64,000 nt of DNA from Prorocentrum cordatum (Eukaryota > Sar > Dinophyceae > Prorocentrales > Prorocentraceae). Both the position numbers and the translations under genes were made by a program. The notes below the pieces were generated by a model. That model did no database searches. It was not told where the DNA came from and saw only the letters and a list, made by a program, of their open reading frames with translations. The stretch covers positions 50,506 to 114,505 of the forward strand of contig CAUYUJ010000383.1 in assembly GCA_963575745.1 (NCBI GenBank), in the 5' to 3' direction. How positions within the stretch are numbered: position 1 is the first letter of the stretch; every line of letters begins with the position of its first letter. Shown in pieces: positions 20,107-31,644 of this stretch.

Positions 20107-23100
20107 ATGGATAAAAAGATCGCCGGCGCATCAGAGGAAGAGGAGTTCGATGGCGTTGAGCGCAACACATCAAAGTTGACCAGCATCAGGAAGAGTTGGG
20201 TCATCGGCGAGGCCCTAAAATACGTTGGTTCCGATCCCGATCCGACCGAAGACGCCTGGCCGGAGGTGATTGACAAAGTGCCATTCTGCACCTCTTGTCT
20301 CAAGAGGTTACGAAGCACGTATGGACTTCTCGGCACAGTGGAGGCACCGCTCAGGACAGATCCGTTGTCGAAGTTTGCGGACGGGCACATATTTGAAACG
20401 CTTATTCACGTAACTATTCTTCTCAACAGCTTGTTTATGGTCTTCGCGGCAGATCAGGAAATGGCTTACTACGACCAGGAAGTGCCAGAGGTGGTTCAAG
20501 TTGGCGAGCTGTGTTTCTTAGTTGCCTATTCGTTTGAGTTCGTCGTGAAACTGTGGCGTTACCACGGGTATTTTTTCATTGACGTCGATTGGAAATACAA
20601 TTGGGTCGATGTCACCCTCCTTGTCCTTAGTGCTTATTCAATTTTTTTTGAATCCATGCTTCCGAACCTCTCTTGGCTGCGGATGATGCGAATGCTCAGG
20701 TTGTTCAAGGTGATCCGCGTGCTTCGCTTGATATCCATGGTGAAGCCTTTACGCGCAATTCTCAAGTCGTTGTTCGAAACCTTGGGTACGCTTTTCTGGA
20801 GTCTGACACTGCTGGCGTTGATTTTAGCATTGTTTGCTCTGATTTTCGTTATGCGCGTTGCGAGCTACATGAAAGATGAGGGCCAGTCGTTGGACGAAGA
20901 TGCCGCAGAGGCGCTCTTGAGTTCTTACAGTTCGGTGGGGGTGACGTTCAGACATCTGTTCGAAGCTACCACTGGTGGGAACGATTGGATTGTATTCTAC
21001 TCTCCGCTGGAGCCGACCGGCTTTGTCAACTGTGGAATATTTTATTTCTTCGTGGCCTTTACTCAGATTGCAGTTCTGAACACCCGAAGGGCCACGGCCT
21101 CTGCCGCCGCACCCCCTCAGGTTGAGCCATCCCCAGGCCAAGTCTGGTGGACAGCTCTGGGGGACCTTGGGCCATCCTGGGGCTTCATGGGGTTGGGGCA
21201 TCTAGGGCCTCTCGATAATCTTAGAGACAGACTCGGCGATGTGACGTTTAGTTTGAGGCCTCGGGAGACACTACTGGGGGGGCATTTTCGGGCCATACCG
21301 AGGCCTCCTGGGGCTGTGCAGGACGAGCTTGGCGGCATCACGGAGCCTTCGAATATACCCTGGAGCCGTCTCGGTCTGCAGTGAAGCGATAAATGGGACA
21401 TTTAGGAACAGAACTTGGGATAGCAAAACAAATCCTGAAATGATTCAAGCTACTTCAATACTGATTGCACTGGGGTTGATTATATGTATGTACGGTAATC
21501 GGCATGCGCTTCCGGGCTTTGGGTTGGTGAGCGCCCGCGGCCGCCTCGTGCGTTGGCCAGCGTCCTCGTGGCCGCCTCGTGGCCCTCTCGTGGCCGCCTC
21601 GTGCGCTGGCGGGCTGCTTCTCCTGTCACCTGGCCGCCTCGTGCGGCGACTGACGTCACGGCACCTGCGCATGGTGGGTGCCCGTGACCGTTTCGCCTCG
21701 TGCCTCGGCCGGCGTGTTTGGACCTTGTCCCAGTGTGCGCCCCATGGTTGCCTCGAGGTTTCCTCGCGCGTTGGCTGGCTATTCGACTGCACGCATTCTC
21801 TCCATCGTCCTTGGCGCCGCGGTCGTTACCATCGCCACCACCATTTAGCGACCTGCAGGACGAGTTTGTCTGCGCTGTTGAATTCCACGCGCTGGGGCGC
21901 TCGTTGAGACCAAGCATGGTCATGTTGAGTTTTGCCAACACGTTGCGGGTGGGAGAGTGGGACATGTTCATGGGCAGTGGAGTTCACGACTGCAAGATCT
22001 TCACGATCATTTGCACCACATTATTTGCACCAAAGAATGCGCACCACGCAAAAAGCATCGCATAGATCGTTCCGAACATCATCGTCTGTTCCAAGAACGA
22101 TCGACCCCTCCACTCTCCCAAGCCTTGTCTTATCGCTTCCCCCTTGGATTGTACAATTTACATTTGCGTCTGCATGATCGCCCATTTTACATATGGACTC
22201 TGGATATCCCAGCCAGGCCGGCTCCGCCTCCCCTCGCCTTTCACCCCTGTCAAGTCATACGATTCGCGCGCGCGTTTATTTCAAAAGATCCGTTTTCAAG
22301 AATCCCTGACACAAACTACCACAGAGTCCACACGCACGTGCAAGTCGAAACGAGATGAACACACAGCAGTTCAGGAAGCGTACGAGCACAGGACGAACCG
22401 CAGGTTTTGTCATCAAACACCGTGCAGAGATTCTGCCCGCGCGCACTTTTCAACACTGGGATTTGGGCTGCTCCTATGCACAGGAAGGTGCGAGGAATTT
22501 AATAGGTGTGGGGGCAAGCCTACGGTGCATGGTCAGCGCTCTCAAATCGATTGCAGCAGGGCAGAGTGCCAGCAGTTGAGTCCAAGGAGACCCAGAGAAT
22601 CCTAGCCAGTTGCTAACGAAGGCTAGAAACAGAACAACAAATTCGAGGACGTCATTGGCGATATGGGGGGCTCCTCCACAGGTCCCAGAACGGTGCGGTG
22701 TCGGACCGTGCGGTGCGATCTTCTTGTGCCGTGCTGGGCGCGCTCGCCAGGCGCGTTTTTTGTTTGCCTTCCTCGTTCCTCGTCCCCCCCCTCTTCCTCC
22801 GCCTTCTCCTCTTCTGGCCTATCCGCGTCTGTTTGTCACCTGTTCTCGCCGCTGGGCTTGTGGTGGCTTCCGATTCCGATCCGATTCGATTTGGGATTCC
22901 GATTTGGGTGCCGATTCCTCAATGGAGGCCTACTCGCCTGCCGATTTCCGCCGATTCGATTTCTCCCGACTTGGCTGCCGATTTCCGCCGATGCGATTCG
23001 TTTCGATCGCCGATCCGACTTATCGATTCGATTCTGGGCTCTCCTGCTTCGCGATAGAGCGGTTCAACAACAGTTGGAACCCAACATGTTTTCCACGAGG

Positions 23101-26100
23101 AAGATTGTCGTTTTGCTTTTGACGTTGCGCCGTCGTCATCGTCATCATCCCCACCACCATCGCTACTATCACCATCGTTGCCGCCCTTGACGACGTCCCA
23201 GCGCGCCTACTGGGCTTTTGACTCGCGCCGAACAGTTTCCATCTGCAAGCGCCATGTTTGCCGCATCCTTTGTGCAAAACTAGCAGGTCGCCTTGCGTGT
23301 TGGCTGTCTCGCGCCTGCGCATCCGCACAGTTGCGCCAGTAGGTGCCGGTCGGCAACCGCAATCGTGGCCGCATTGATTTGCCAAACAAATTGCGGGTGG
23401 GAGGGTGGGCTGATTGCGCGAGCAGTGGATGTGACAATTCACAATTTGACACAACTTGTTTGCACCACGTAGGCGGCATCATATATTCAACCTCACCGAC
23501 ATTTTCCTGTCACCCCGAAATTAGAATTTACGCCCCCGTCAAGCCCACGGCTTACGGTCCCTCCGCGCGTTTCGATCCTAGTCACAAGTAATGTACCAGG
23601 CATGGACACATGTATGCAAAGTTATATGTAATTGTATACATACATACACACATCTGTGTACATATGTATTTAATTATATATATACACACAAACAAGTGGC
23701 CTTTGCGTGCCCAGGCTTCAAGGATGCAGCTACAGCACGAAGCATCGTAGAAAACGTGCACGAGGGGGAACTTGATGTCGGATCCGAGGAAGAGGAGGAA
23801 TGAGATGGAGAAGAAGAGGATTCTGAGGATCAGAGGGCCGTCGGGGGGTGGCACAGCAGCGGGATCGCAGTCGACCGCTTGTGGGCTTGCCACACGTTTG
23901 CGTTGTGTGTGTGGTATGCGTGGTGTGTGTGTGGTGTGCGGTGTGTATGGTGTGTGTGGTGTCTGGTGTGTGGTGTGCGTGGTGTGTGTGGTGTGTGTGT
24001 GTGTGTGCGAACGTGTGTGTGTATGTGTGAATGTGTGTGTGTGTGAGTGTGTCTGTGTGTGCGTGTGTGTGTGTGGCAGGAGGGTGTTCTATCTTGCGTT
24101 TGCAGTTTACATGATGGAGCTCCGAAGCCAATGCTCTGAGGATTTCTGGAGCGAAACTGTCGTTATGAAAACTGTGTGGACAACTTCGGGGGGATGTCTC
24201 ACGCGAAACGGTTGTTCCCCACATCCTAAGTGGGTATATTGTTTTCTTTGGACACCCCGCGCTGTCCTCCTCACCCCCTCGCCTCCGCACGCGCACACAC
24301 ACCATCATCATCGTCATCATCGCCGTCATTCTCGTCACATCATCACAATCAGCTTCATCATTTGTCATCCCACTACATCCTCACTCATCATCATCCACTC
24401 TCTCTTCCTCCCGCTCACTCACGTTCTTCCATGAGTCACGCGTCATCCTGGCATGATCCATCATGGTCATCGGGCCTCAACATGATCATCGTCACCATCA
24501 CCCGCGCACACCACCATCGTCATCATAATCATTATTTCGTCATGATCATCGAACAAGAGGGGCCTTGTCTGTGAGTGAAATGCGAGGAAATCTCAACCGG
24601 GAGCCCCCTCCCTATTGGGCCCGCACTTCACGTTGGTAATCCGAGCGGGCCATCAGCGGCCATCGGAACCTTGTAATTGTTTTCACGGTTGCGCTTTTCT
24701 GGCGCGCATATGGAGGAAGTCTCGAGCGGGAGCTTCGTTTGTGAGTGAATTGTGAGGAAGTCTCAGGTGGGAGCCCCCTCCTTATGGGGCCCACGTTTTA
24801 TGTTGTTAGCCAGGCCAGGTCATCCAAACTTGAACCTTGTTACACTCGTCACTACTAAGTTTATATGGCCTGGGTATGGAGAAAGTCTCGAGCGGCAGCT
24901 TCGTCTGTGAGTGAATTGTGAGGAGGTCTCCAGCGGGACCCCCTGTATGGGGCCCGCGCTTCATGTTGGTAATCCGAGCGGGTCATCGGAATCCTGTAAC
25001 CGTCGCCATTTTGGGGGGTTTTCTGCATTGGAAACGGAGGAAATCTCAGGCGGGAGCTTCGTCTGTGACTGACTCTTGAGAACATCTCGGGCGGGAGCCG
25101 CTTCCCTGCGGGCTCCGCATTTCATGTTGGCAACCCGAGCAGGTCATCGGAACCTTGTACCCGTCGTCACTTTTAGATTTTTCTGGTTTCAGTATGGACG
25201 AAGGCTCGAGCGGGAGCTTCGTCTGTGAGCGAATTCCGATCAAGGCTCAGGCGGGAGCCCCCTCCTTACAGGGTCCGCATTTCACGTTGGTAATCCAAGC
25301 GTGTCTTCGGAACCCTGTAGCAGTCGGCGGTTCCCGGCTTCTCTGGATTGAATATGGAGGAAGTCTCAAGAGGGAGGTTCGTGCCTGAGTGAGTTGCGAG
25401 GAAGTCTCCAGCGGGAACCTCTCCCTATGGGGTGCGCATTTCACGTTGGTAATCCGAGCGGGTCATCGGAATTTTGTATTTGTCGTTACTTGTCCGTTCC
25501 TCTGGATTGCATATGGAGGACGTCTCAGGGGGGAGCCCCCTCCCTACGAGGTCAGCACTTCATGTTGATAATCCGAGGTGGCCATCGGGATCCTGTAATA
25601 GTTGTCACTGTTCGGCTCCTCTGGATTGAATACGAAGGGAGTCTCAGGCGGGAGCTTCGTCTGTGGGTGAATTGCGAGGAGGTCTCAGCCGGGCTCGGCG
25701 GCGAGGGCGCCGGCATGCGTCTCCCTGCCACGAGGAAGGCGAGGTGCATAAGGACAACAGGAGGGATGGAGATGAGGAGGGGGGAGAAGGAGGAGGTGGA
25801 GGAGGAGGATGAGGAGGAGGAGGAACAGAACGAATAGGAAAAGGAGAAATTTAACAATGAGGGCAGAAAGGAGGAGGAGACGGAGGACGAGGAAGACAAG
25901 GAGGACGAGGAGGAGGCGCAAGAGGGGGCGAGACGGGGGTCCTCGGCCAGGGCGAAGACGAAAGAGCGGAGGCCGATCAGCATCTGTTGTGCGTTTGGGC
26001 TTCGACGCCGCGATCTGACCGGAGGGCGCGATCGCTTTTCAAGATTCTGAGGGTGTCCCGAGCGAAGTGGCCAAACCACTTGCAACCGCTACTCTCAAAC

Positions 26101-26144
26101 TTTTGCCTCTGAGCCCTACTTCCTTGAGGAGGTGAGTATGAAAC

Positions 26145-26175
<31 letters not shown>

Positions 26176-26530
26176 CAACGCGCTCTGTGGGCGCTTGGGG
26201 GGGGGTGGCGGAGAGTTTCCAGAACCGGGCCCCCCTCCCTCTTTCCTTGGTTCATGGGGGGGATTCGAAACCCCCCTGGCCCCCCTCCCCCGGACCGCTG
26301 CAGTCGCCTGCTGCGGCCCCTGTCCCGCTCCCGGGCCGGCGCCGGGGGCGGCTAGCGGCGGCGGCGCGGAGCGTTGACGAGGACGACGATTCAAGGGGAG
26401 GCGGGGGGTTCGGACCCCCCCACCATCTTCCTCCGGGCCGGCGACGGCGCAGGCGCCAGCTGGCGGCGGCGGCGGCGTTGGCGATGGTGACGACGACGAC
26501 GACGACGATGACGATGAAGACGACGACAGC

Positions 26531-26561
<31 letters not shown>

Positions 26562-26725
26562 CCGAGGAGCACGACGACGACGACGGCGACGACGACGGCG
26601 ACGACGTCGACGACGGCGACGACGACGACGGCGACGACGACGGCGACGACTGCGACTACGACGGCAACAACGACGACGATGAGCACGACGCTCACGACGA
26701 TGACGACGACGACGATGAACACGAA

Positions 26726-26766
<41 letters not shown>

Positions 26767-26977
26767 TGGCGACGACGACGGCGACGACGACGACGATTGC
26801 GACGACGAAGTCAACGATGACAACGGCGACGGCGACAGCGACGACAAGATGACGACGACGAGCACGACGACGACGACGAGCACGACGACGACGACGACGA
26901 CAAGAACGACGACGATGACGACGGCGACGACGACGATTGCGACGACGACCACGACGGCGACGACGACGACAGCGACC

Positions 26978-27008
<31 letters not shown>

Positions 27009-29932
27009 CGACGGTGACGACGACGACGACGACGACGACTACAACGGCGACGACGGCGGCGACGATAACGACGTCGTCGACGACGACGACGACGGCGACG
27101 ACGACGATGTCGACCACGACGACGACTACGACGACGACAAGATGACGACGACGGCGACGGCGACAGCGACGACTGCGATGAGCATTACGATGACGGCGAC
27201 GACGAGAAGGACGGCGACGACGACGAAGACGAAGAACGACGACGACGACGGCGACGGCCGCGACGACGACGACCACGATTATTGCGACGACGACGACGAA
27301 GACTGTGACGACGAGCACGGCGATCACGACTACGACGGCGACCACGGCGACGATGGCGAGGCTGACGACGACGACAATGGCGACGACTACGACGACGACC
27401 ACGACGACCACGACGATGACACGACGGCGACGACGACCATCTTGAAGGCCTCTTGGGCCCTCTTAGGGCCCTCGTTTGCACTCTGTTGGAGGCCTTGGTG
27501 ACCCTCCTGGGGCCATCTTGGGGGCCATCGATCAAAAGAGGGGGCGTTGCCGATTTCAGTCCCCCCGTCAGGTCAGGATAAGTCGTCTCTGGAGGCCCTC
27601 TTGGGCCTCTCTTTTGAGACGCACTTGAGGCCGTCTCGGGCCCTCGTGCGCCTCCATTTGGGGCTCTTTTTGGGCCATCTTCAGGCCGTGTTGAGGCCTC
27701 AAGGGGCCCATCGGAAGCGAATTGGCGAGACGGCAACAGAAGCATGTAAAAGCATCGTGTTGTTGAATGACATTCGTTTTCTGATTCATTGTTTTGCCGA
27801 TCGGCGCGGGCCCTCGCACCCCCGCCAAGCGGAGTATAGCTTGACTGTTTTTGGCGCCTGTTTCAAGCAGGTGGAGTCTCTCCCATAGGACGCACTCTTG
27901 CACACAATCGCATTCACCAGATGTCCAGAGCCAGACCCCCCCTCTCTCCCCCCCTTTCCGCCCAATGTCCAAACGCCGTATAAGAAAACGTTCACGTGAG
28001 ATTGGCCGCTTGGGGGCCTCCTTGGGAGGCTCGGAGGGCACTTGGGGCCGCCCTGGGGTGATCTGCAGGGCTCTCGGGGGCATGTTGAATGCTATGCTGA
28101 ACCATCTTGGGATATCCTGGGCGATCTTGGAGGCCATCTTAGGCTCTCTGGAGCCCTCTTTGAGCCACCTGGCGCAACAGACAAAATACCCTACACGTCG
28201 CGGGGTGAGGGCTTCAGACCCACGAGGGTGAGGTAGGGAGAGGAGGGATGCCCTCCCCGACGGGGAAGAAGGGGCTTAGCCTAACGAGATCCCTAGACCA
28301 CTCGACGTAGAGATTCCTGTAGGTGTTTCTCGTTTCACTGATAGCCTGGCTGCGGATCTCTATCAATGAGCGTCCGTGTCTGAATGCCCAACAACCTCTT
28401 CCTTTGTCCTCCTCCTCCGTCCTTTTCCACCCCTCCCCCTACTTCCTCCTCTTCCCTGCTCCCTCCTCCTCCCTCCTCCCCCTCCTCCTCCCCCTCCTGG
28501 CGGCTCCTCCTCCTTCTCCTCATCCTCCTTCTCCTCCTCCTCCTCCTCCTCCTCCTCCTCCTCCTCCTCCCCTCCTCCTCCTCCTCCTCCTCCTCCTCCT
28601 CCTCCTCCTCCCCACCTCCTCCTCCTCTCCTCCTCCTCTCCTCTCCTCCTCCTCCTCCTCCTCTCCTCCTCCTCCTCCTCCTCCTCCTCCTCCTCCTCTC
28701 TCTCCTCCCCCTCGGGAGTGCTGAAATCAGTTCCGCGTTGGAGACATCGTCCCGGTCTGCCCTGAAAGCACCGAAGCCCAAGCCACCAAACAGGCAAACC
28801 ATCTGAGATGTTCCCACAATTTGGTCCCGAACGGGCCCGTGAACCAACCCGTGAAACCAGCGCCTCGCTCGAGACATCCCCATCATCCGCTCTGAAGGCA
28901 CCGAAGTCCAAGCCACCAAACAGACAAGCTGCCTGATGCATCCCCACGATATGGGCGCGAACGGGCCCGTGAAACACCCTGGCGGCTCCCCCTTGGAAGT
29001 GCTATGGAGTGCTGAACCCGGTGCCTCGCTTGGACATGCCCACAATTTGCTCGGAAACTTGTACGAGTGGGTCTGAGTACGTGTGCGTCTGAAAGCGAGA
29101 AAGTACGAGTGTGATTTTGAGAACCACAGCGTAGGAGTAGTGTAAGTGAGTCTAAGTGTGAGTAGCGCAAGTGAGTATGAGTGTGAGTGAAGAGTGTGAG
29201 TGAGCATGAGTGTGAGCGATGATGAGTGTAAGTGAGTCTGAGTGTGAGTGTCAGTGAGGCTGAGGGCGAGTGAATCTTCGCGTGAGTGAGTCTAAGTTTG
29301 AGTGAGTCTGATTCTGGATCATTCTGAGTATGAGAGAGCCTGAGTGGGTCCAGGAATACGAGGAGGAGGAGGAGGAGGAAGCAGGCGTGTTTCTTTGAGT
29401 CGGAGCCGCCTGAGTAATAACAGGAACCGCATCTCAGGAGTTGGGGGCAAAGGCATTCATAAGAGGGGGCCAGCGGATAATCCTTGGCGTCTTCGTCGAC
29501 ACTGCCATGAAGAGCCTGGTAGGAAACAGGGAGGAGAGATTGCAGGAGTTCGCCGACGGCCAAAGGCAGATGAGGAGTGACCTCACGGAGCTGTGCGCCG
29601 AGGCGGACCTCGACGCAGACGGGAAGCTGACAGTATCAGAGTGGAATGCTGCCATGAAGAATGAACGGCTCGTGAACTATTTGGAAGTCATGGAGTGGCG
29701 CCCAAACGAAGTCAGAGATTTCCTAACCCTGATGTGCCAGGACACCTCAGACGGTACCGTTGCCATCGACGTCTTCGTCCGCGCGTGCATGCGTTTCAAG
29801 GGCGCTGCCTCTTGCTACGACATGTCCAATGTGCTCAGCGCGGTGGACGACCTCAAGAGACTCATCAAGACCGCGCCCAGGCCAACTTCCAGGCCCCAGG
29901 CGGATGGAGCCGCTGGCGCTGTCCGCTGGTGA
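20107..29932 (+). CDS. Voltage-gated cation channel, six-TM, with C-terminal EF hand (two main exons)
   Basis: Exon parts 20107(or 20078)-21081 and 29474-29932 together encode about 477 residues. Counting from Met20107: S1 about 96-116, S2 126-148, S3 163-182, S4 186-220 with positive residues every third position (R192, R195, R198, K201, R204, R207), S5 224-251, pore with filter region TTGGNDW at 288-294, and S6 starting GIFYFFVAFTQIAVLN (310-325). S6 is completed by the second exon (IILGVFVDTAMKSL). A canonical EF-hand loop, DLDADGKLTVSE, follows in the C-terminal tail. This is a single-domain ion-transport channel of the kind known in alveolates, with likely Na+ or Ca2+ selectivity, at the plasma membrane or a ciliary membrane. 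Ca2+ binding by the EF hand could gate or inactivate it. The single domain implies a homotetramer. Base composition is more balanced than the flanks, as expected for a real gene. Start codon and splice donor are uncertain. Confidence 0.85.
21520..21665. repeat. 'gccgcctcgtg' minisatellite
   Basis: The 11-mer gccgcctcgtg and variants recur about seven times at 15-30 base spacing in the channel intron. Confidence 0.75.
21880..22065 (+). repeat. Dispersed repeat family D, copy 1
   Basis: The block order gccaacacgttgcgggtggga, then ...tgggac, gcagtgga, cacgactgcaa and atttgcaccac is shared with 23345-23500 and, on the minus strand, with 43800-43930. Confidence 0.5.
22860..23045. repeat. Degenerate 'ccgattcgat' repeat
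   Basis: Units such as gattccgatccgattcgat recur about a dozen times. A similar array lies at 36130-36360. Each is followed some distance downstream by a gcgatagacg/gcgatagagcg...gttcaacaacagt block (23053-23073 and 36530-36551), so the two regions may be diverged copies of one larger repeat. Confidence 0.55.
23345..23500 (+). repeat. Dispersed repeat family D, copy 2
   Basis: It contains gcaaccgcaatcgtggccgc, gccaaacaaattgcgggtgg and gcgcgagcagtgga, matching the reverse complement of 43800-43930 and, less closely, 21880-22065. Confidence 0.55.
23900..24076. repeat. (GT)n-rich microsatellite
   Basis: ggtgtgtg, gtgtgcg and gtatggt units fill about 175 bp. A short TA-rich tract (23630-23690) precedes it. 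Confidence 0.95.
24570..25690. repeat. Tandem satellite, about 160-bp unit, seven copies
   Basis: The anchor gggagccccctcc or its variants occurs near 24601, 24768, 24934, 25094, 25251, 25412 and 25533, so most spacings are 157-167 bp with one shortened unit of about 121. Each unit also carries cttcgtctgtgagtgaattg, cacgttggtaatccgagcgg and a tctggattgaatatggagg-like block. Copies differ at many positions, so the array is old or assembled from diverged units. No coding role. Confidence 0.85.
25765..25930. repeat. Purine (GGA)n microsatellite
   Basis: gga/gag triplets with interruptions, inside the channel intron. Confidence 0.85.
26143..26171. repeat. (TA)n microsatellite
   Basis: About 14 TA units. 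A second TA tract lies at 37369-37392, also beside degenerate 'cttggg' sequence. Confidence 0.9.
26484..27435. repeat. (ACG)n microsatellite, about 950 bp
   Basis: Triplets acg with scattered single-base changes that almost always keep the three-base phase. The encoded Thr/Asp/Arg or Val/Ser/Arg runs in all frames come only from the repeat. It ends inside the channel intron. Confidence 0.97.
27440..28200. repeat. Degenerate 'cttgggccctc' minisatellite, interrupted
   Basis: Units like cttgggccctcttaggg occur from 27440 to 27710 and resume at 28010-28180. The centre (27720-28000) is non-repetitive with no recognised gene. Confidence 0.6.
28395..28712. repeat. (CTC)n microsatellite, about 320 bp
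   Basis: Pyrimidine-only ctc/ccc triplets, densest from 28525 to 28712. Pro/Ser/Leu frames across it are artefacts. Confidence 0.95.
28725..29040. repeat. Tandem repeat, 130-bp period, about 2.3 copies
   Basis: The block ccgaagcccaagccaccaaa at 28771 recurs as ccgaagtccaagccaccaaa at 28901. The neighbours 'gaacgggcccgtgaa' and 'gcctcgct' repeat with the same spacing. Confidence 0.85.
29060..29345. repeat. Degenerate 'gtgagtctgagt' minisatellite
   Basis: gagtgtgagtgagtctaagt-like units of 6-12 bases run up to about 130 bp before the last channel exon. Confidence 0.8.
29474..29932 (+). CDS. Last exon of the channel: end of S6 and EF-hand tail
   Basis: It reads RIILGVFVDTAMKSL, a typical cytoplasmic end of S6, then a charged helix (REERLQEFADGQRQMRSDL), an EF-hand loop with Asp at 1, 3 and 5, Gly at 6 and Glu at 12 (coded at about 29612-29647), a helix WNAAMKNERLVNYLEVM, and a second helix-loop-helix-like segment whose loop DTSDGTVAIDVF lacks several Ca2+ ligands. 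That pairing of one good and one degenerate hand is common. It ends with a proline-rich tail and TGA at 29930-29932. The acceptor is ggccag at 29468-29473; ctcag at 29433-29437 is an alternative that would add 12 residues not expected in S6. Confidence 0.8.
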   Translation, partial: RIILGVFVDTAMKSLVGNREERLQEFADGQRQMRSDLTELCAEADLDADGKLTVSEWNAAMKNERLVNYLEVMEWRPNEVRDFLTLMCQDTSDGTVAIDVFVRACMRFKGAASCYDMSNVLSAVDDLKRLIKTAPRPTSRPQADGAAGAVRW

Positions 29933-31470
29933 AGAGCAGGCCTCAATGGGCCACAGTCGGCGGACCAGCAAGCCAGTGGGATTCTGCACGGCCAGCGTGG
30001 CGCTCCGGACCTGGAGCCATCCGCACCGTTGCGCGCTTGAATGTAGTGGATTCCTTCCTTTGACTCTTTCTCCTCCGCTTCGTCCTTCTCCTCCTTTTCC
30101 ACCGGTGCTGTCGCCACCATGCCATCACGGTGGCCCCAACGAGGGGGTGGCGGCGGCGGTGGCAATGCCGAAACGCGTTAGGAGGTGAGGAAGGCTAGAC
30201 GAGTACAACCCCCAATCGTCTGGCTGTTGCTACGTGGGGGGCCTGTGCTCCGGGGAGGCTGCATCACCGCTCGACGATGGACTGTGCGTTGCTTTCTTGG
30301 CTTCAGTTTCAGCCATATGTGATGCGCTGCGAAGCCGCCGAGTGCCGTCCCCCACGACCCCCCCGCCGAGCCGCGAGGCTGCCGTGGATCGGCAACGGCA
30401 GCGCGGCACAAAAGGCCATGGCCCCCGTTGTTGTTTTGGGGGCCCTCTGGCTGGCTGCGCCGCGGGGGGCCAGGCTGCTCGCAGGGGTACCTCACCCGAG
30501 CTCATTCTGCCTCATTTTTCATTGGCCTCCGTCACGGAGGCGGGTTGGCTCCTTCGTGGCCCTTTCGGGGCGACGTTGCTGAGATGTTTCAAAAGTCCCC
30601 CGTCACTGCTGAATGCGAAAGGTGACTAATGCGGACACGTAAACGAATTTATTCAAAGTGCAGTCCAGTAGCGGCATTATCTGCACCCGGAGATCCTCTG
30701 TCTTGACTATTTCAACATGGGGTCCCCAGAAGCCGCGCGCGACCCTATTCCTGGAGCTTATCATCCTGAGTCATTTTGTCAACGGCCCCAGGACCCGAAA
30801 ATTGCTCCAGGGGTATGGGTACGCGGAACAGGGCAGCCTCATTCTTCAAAACGTTGAAGGTTTGGGCACGCGGAGGGAGAGGATCCGAGCAGTGGCCTCG
30901 CAGGATCGAGCGCTCGAGGCTCCGCGAGTCTTCCGAGGCCTCGGGCGAGCGCCGAAGACCTCCCAAGACATCCCGTCGAGCACGGCGACGACTGGCGAGG
31001 ATCGGCGGCGACGATGCTCTGGCATCGTTCTGCCTGCGCGGCGCCTCGAGGGCTGGTCTCTTCGCAGTGTGCGGGGGCAGGGCCCGCCCTTCCTCGGGAG
31101 GTTCTTTGCGCCGCGCACGGGGCGGTGGCGCGAGGGGGGGGGCCTTCTAAGAAGGCCGTGGGCCTCTAGGACAAAAGTTGTGAACAAAAAGGTCGTGGGC
31201 CTCTTAGAGGGCAGAAGCTTCCGTTGAGGGGACCGGGCTGGGATGCAACGGACGGGAGTATCAGGTCAGCATCGGCGCTGGCAGTTCCACAGTGGGACAG
31301 CGGCCGAGTCCGGAATCATCACGTAGCGTCCCGCTGAATCTCCCTCCAGTCCAGCTCGATCCTTGTCCTGTTCTGGTTCGGCAGCCTCCCACTCGGGGCT
31401 GATTGCCCTGAATCGTTCGTGCGAAGACCTCCCAGTAGCTGCCCCTCACCCAGAGGCTTCTGAAAAGTCC
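29933..31470. other. Region after the channel gene, no gene recognised
   Basis: The channel 3' UTR must start here but I see no conserved polyadenylation signal. Several frames of 90-190 codons are open on both strands (for example 30658-31227 +), none with a motif that I recognise and several overlapping one another, so none is called. Confidence 0.35.
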
Positions 31471-31477
31471 TCTTTTG

Positions 31478-31644
31478 GCGGCAAGCGAGGGAGGAAGTGA
31501 GAAGGAGAAGGCCTTCTCAGAAGGCGGTGGGACTTCTCAGAACTTCGGGGAAGCCTGATCAGACCTCTCAGGAGGCCGGGGGATCTCCGAGTCTTCTGAG
31601 AAGGCCTTCTCTTTCTCGTTTCCCCCCTCCCTCGCTCGCCGCCG
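31478..31644. repeat. Inverted-repeat element, family E copy 1
   Basis: gcaagcgagggaggaagtga followed by agaaggccttctcagaag on the left pairs with cttctgagaaggccttctct and ccctccctcgctcgcc on the right, arms of about 50 bp. Related copies at 38619-38800 and 47683-47792. Confidence 0.7.

Larger units (their letters stand above)
21082..29473 (+). other. Intron of the channel gene, about 8.4 kb, made of repeats
   Basis: Protein continuity demands that S6 resumes at 29474-29477 after cag. On the 5' side the conserved sequence stops at Asn325 (codon 21079-21081), where no GT follows. The nearest canonical donor is ctcag|gttgag at 21120/21121; it is phase 0, as is the acceptor at 29473, but would insert 13 residues (TRRATASAAAPPQ) into S6. 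Either the donor is non-canonical, which is frequent in dinoflagellates, or this copy is compromised. The intron holds minisatellites, dispersed repeats, a 160-bp satellite and several microsatellites. Confidence 0.65.

Noticed and set aside
21082-21384. Continuation of the channel frame past AVLN to a stop at 21384 as the true C-terminus
   Set aside because: The sequence becomes Ala/Pro-rich and lacks the end of S6, whereas a matching S6 end with an EF-hand tail is found at 29474. It is more likely read-through into the intron.
23772-24434. A Cys/Val-rich frame (VCVVCVV) suggesting a cysteine-rich protein
   Set aside because: It is the translation of the GT microsatellite.
25001-25018. ccgtcgccattttgg, which resembles the start of the spliced leader
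   Set aside because: It lies in one unit of the 160-bp satellite, the other units have different bases there, and the leader's last six bases are absent.
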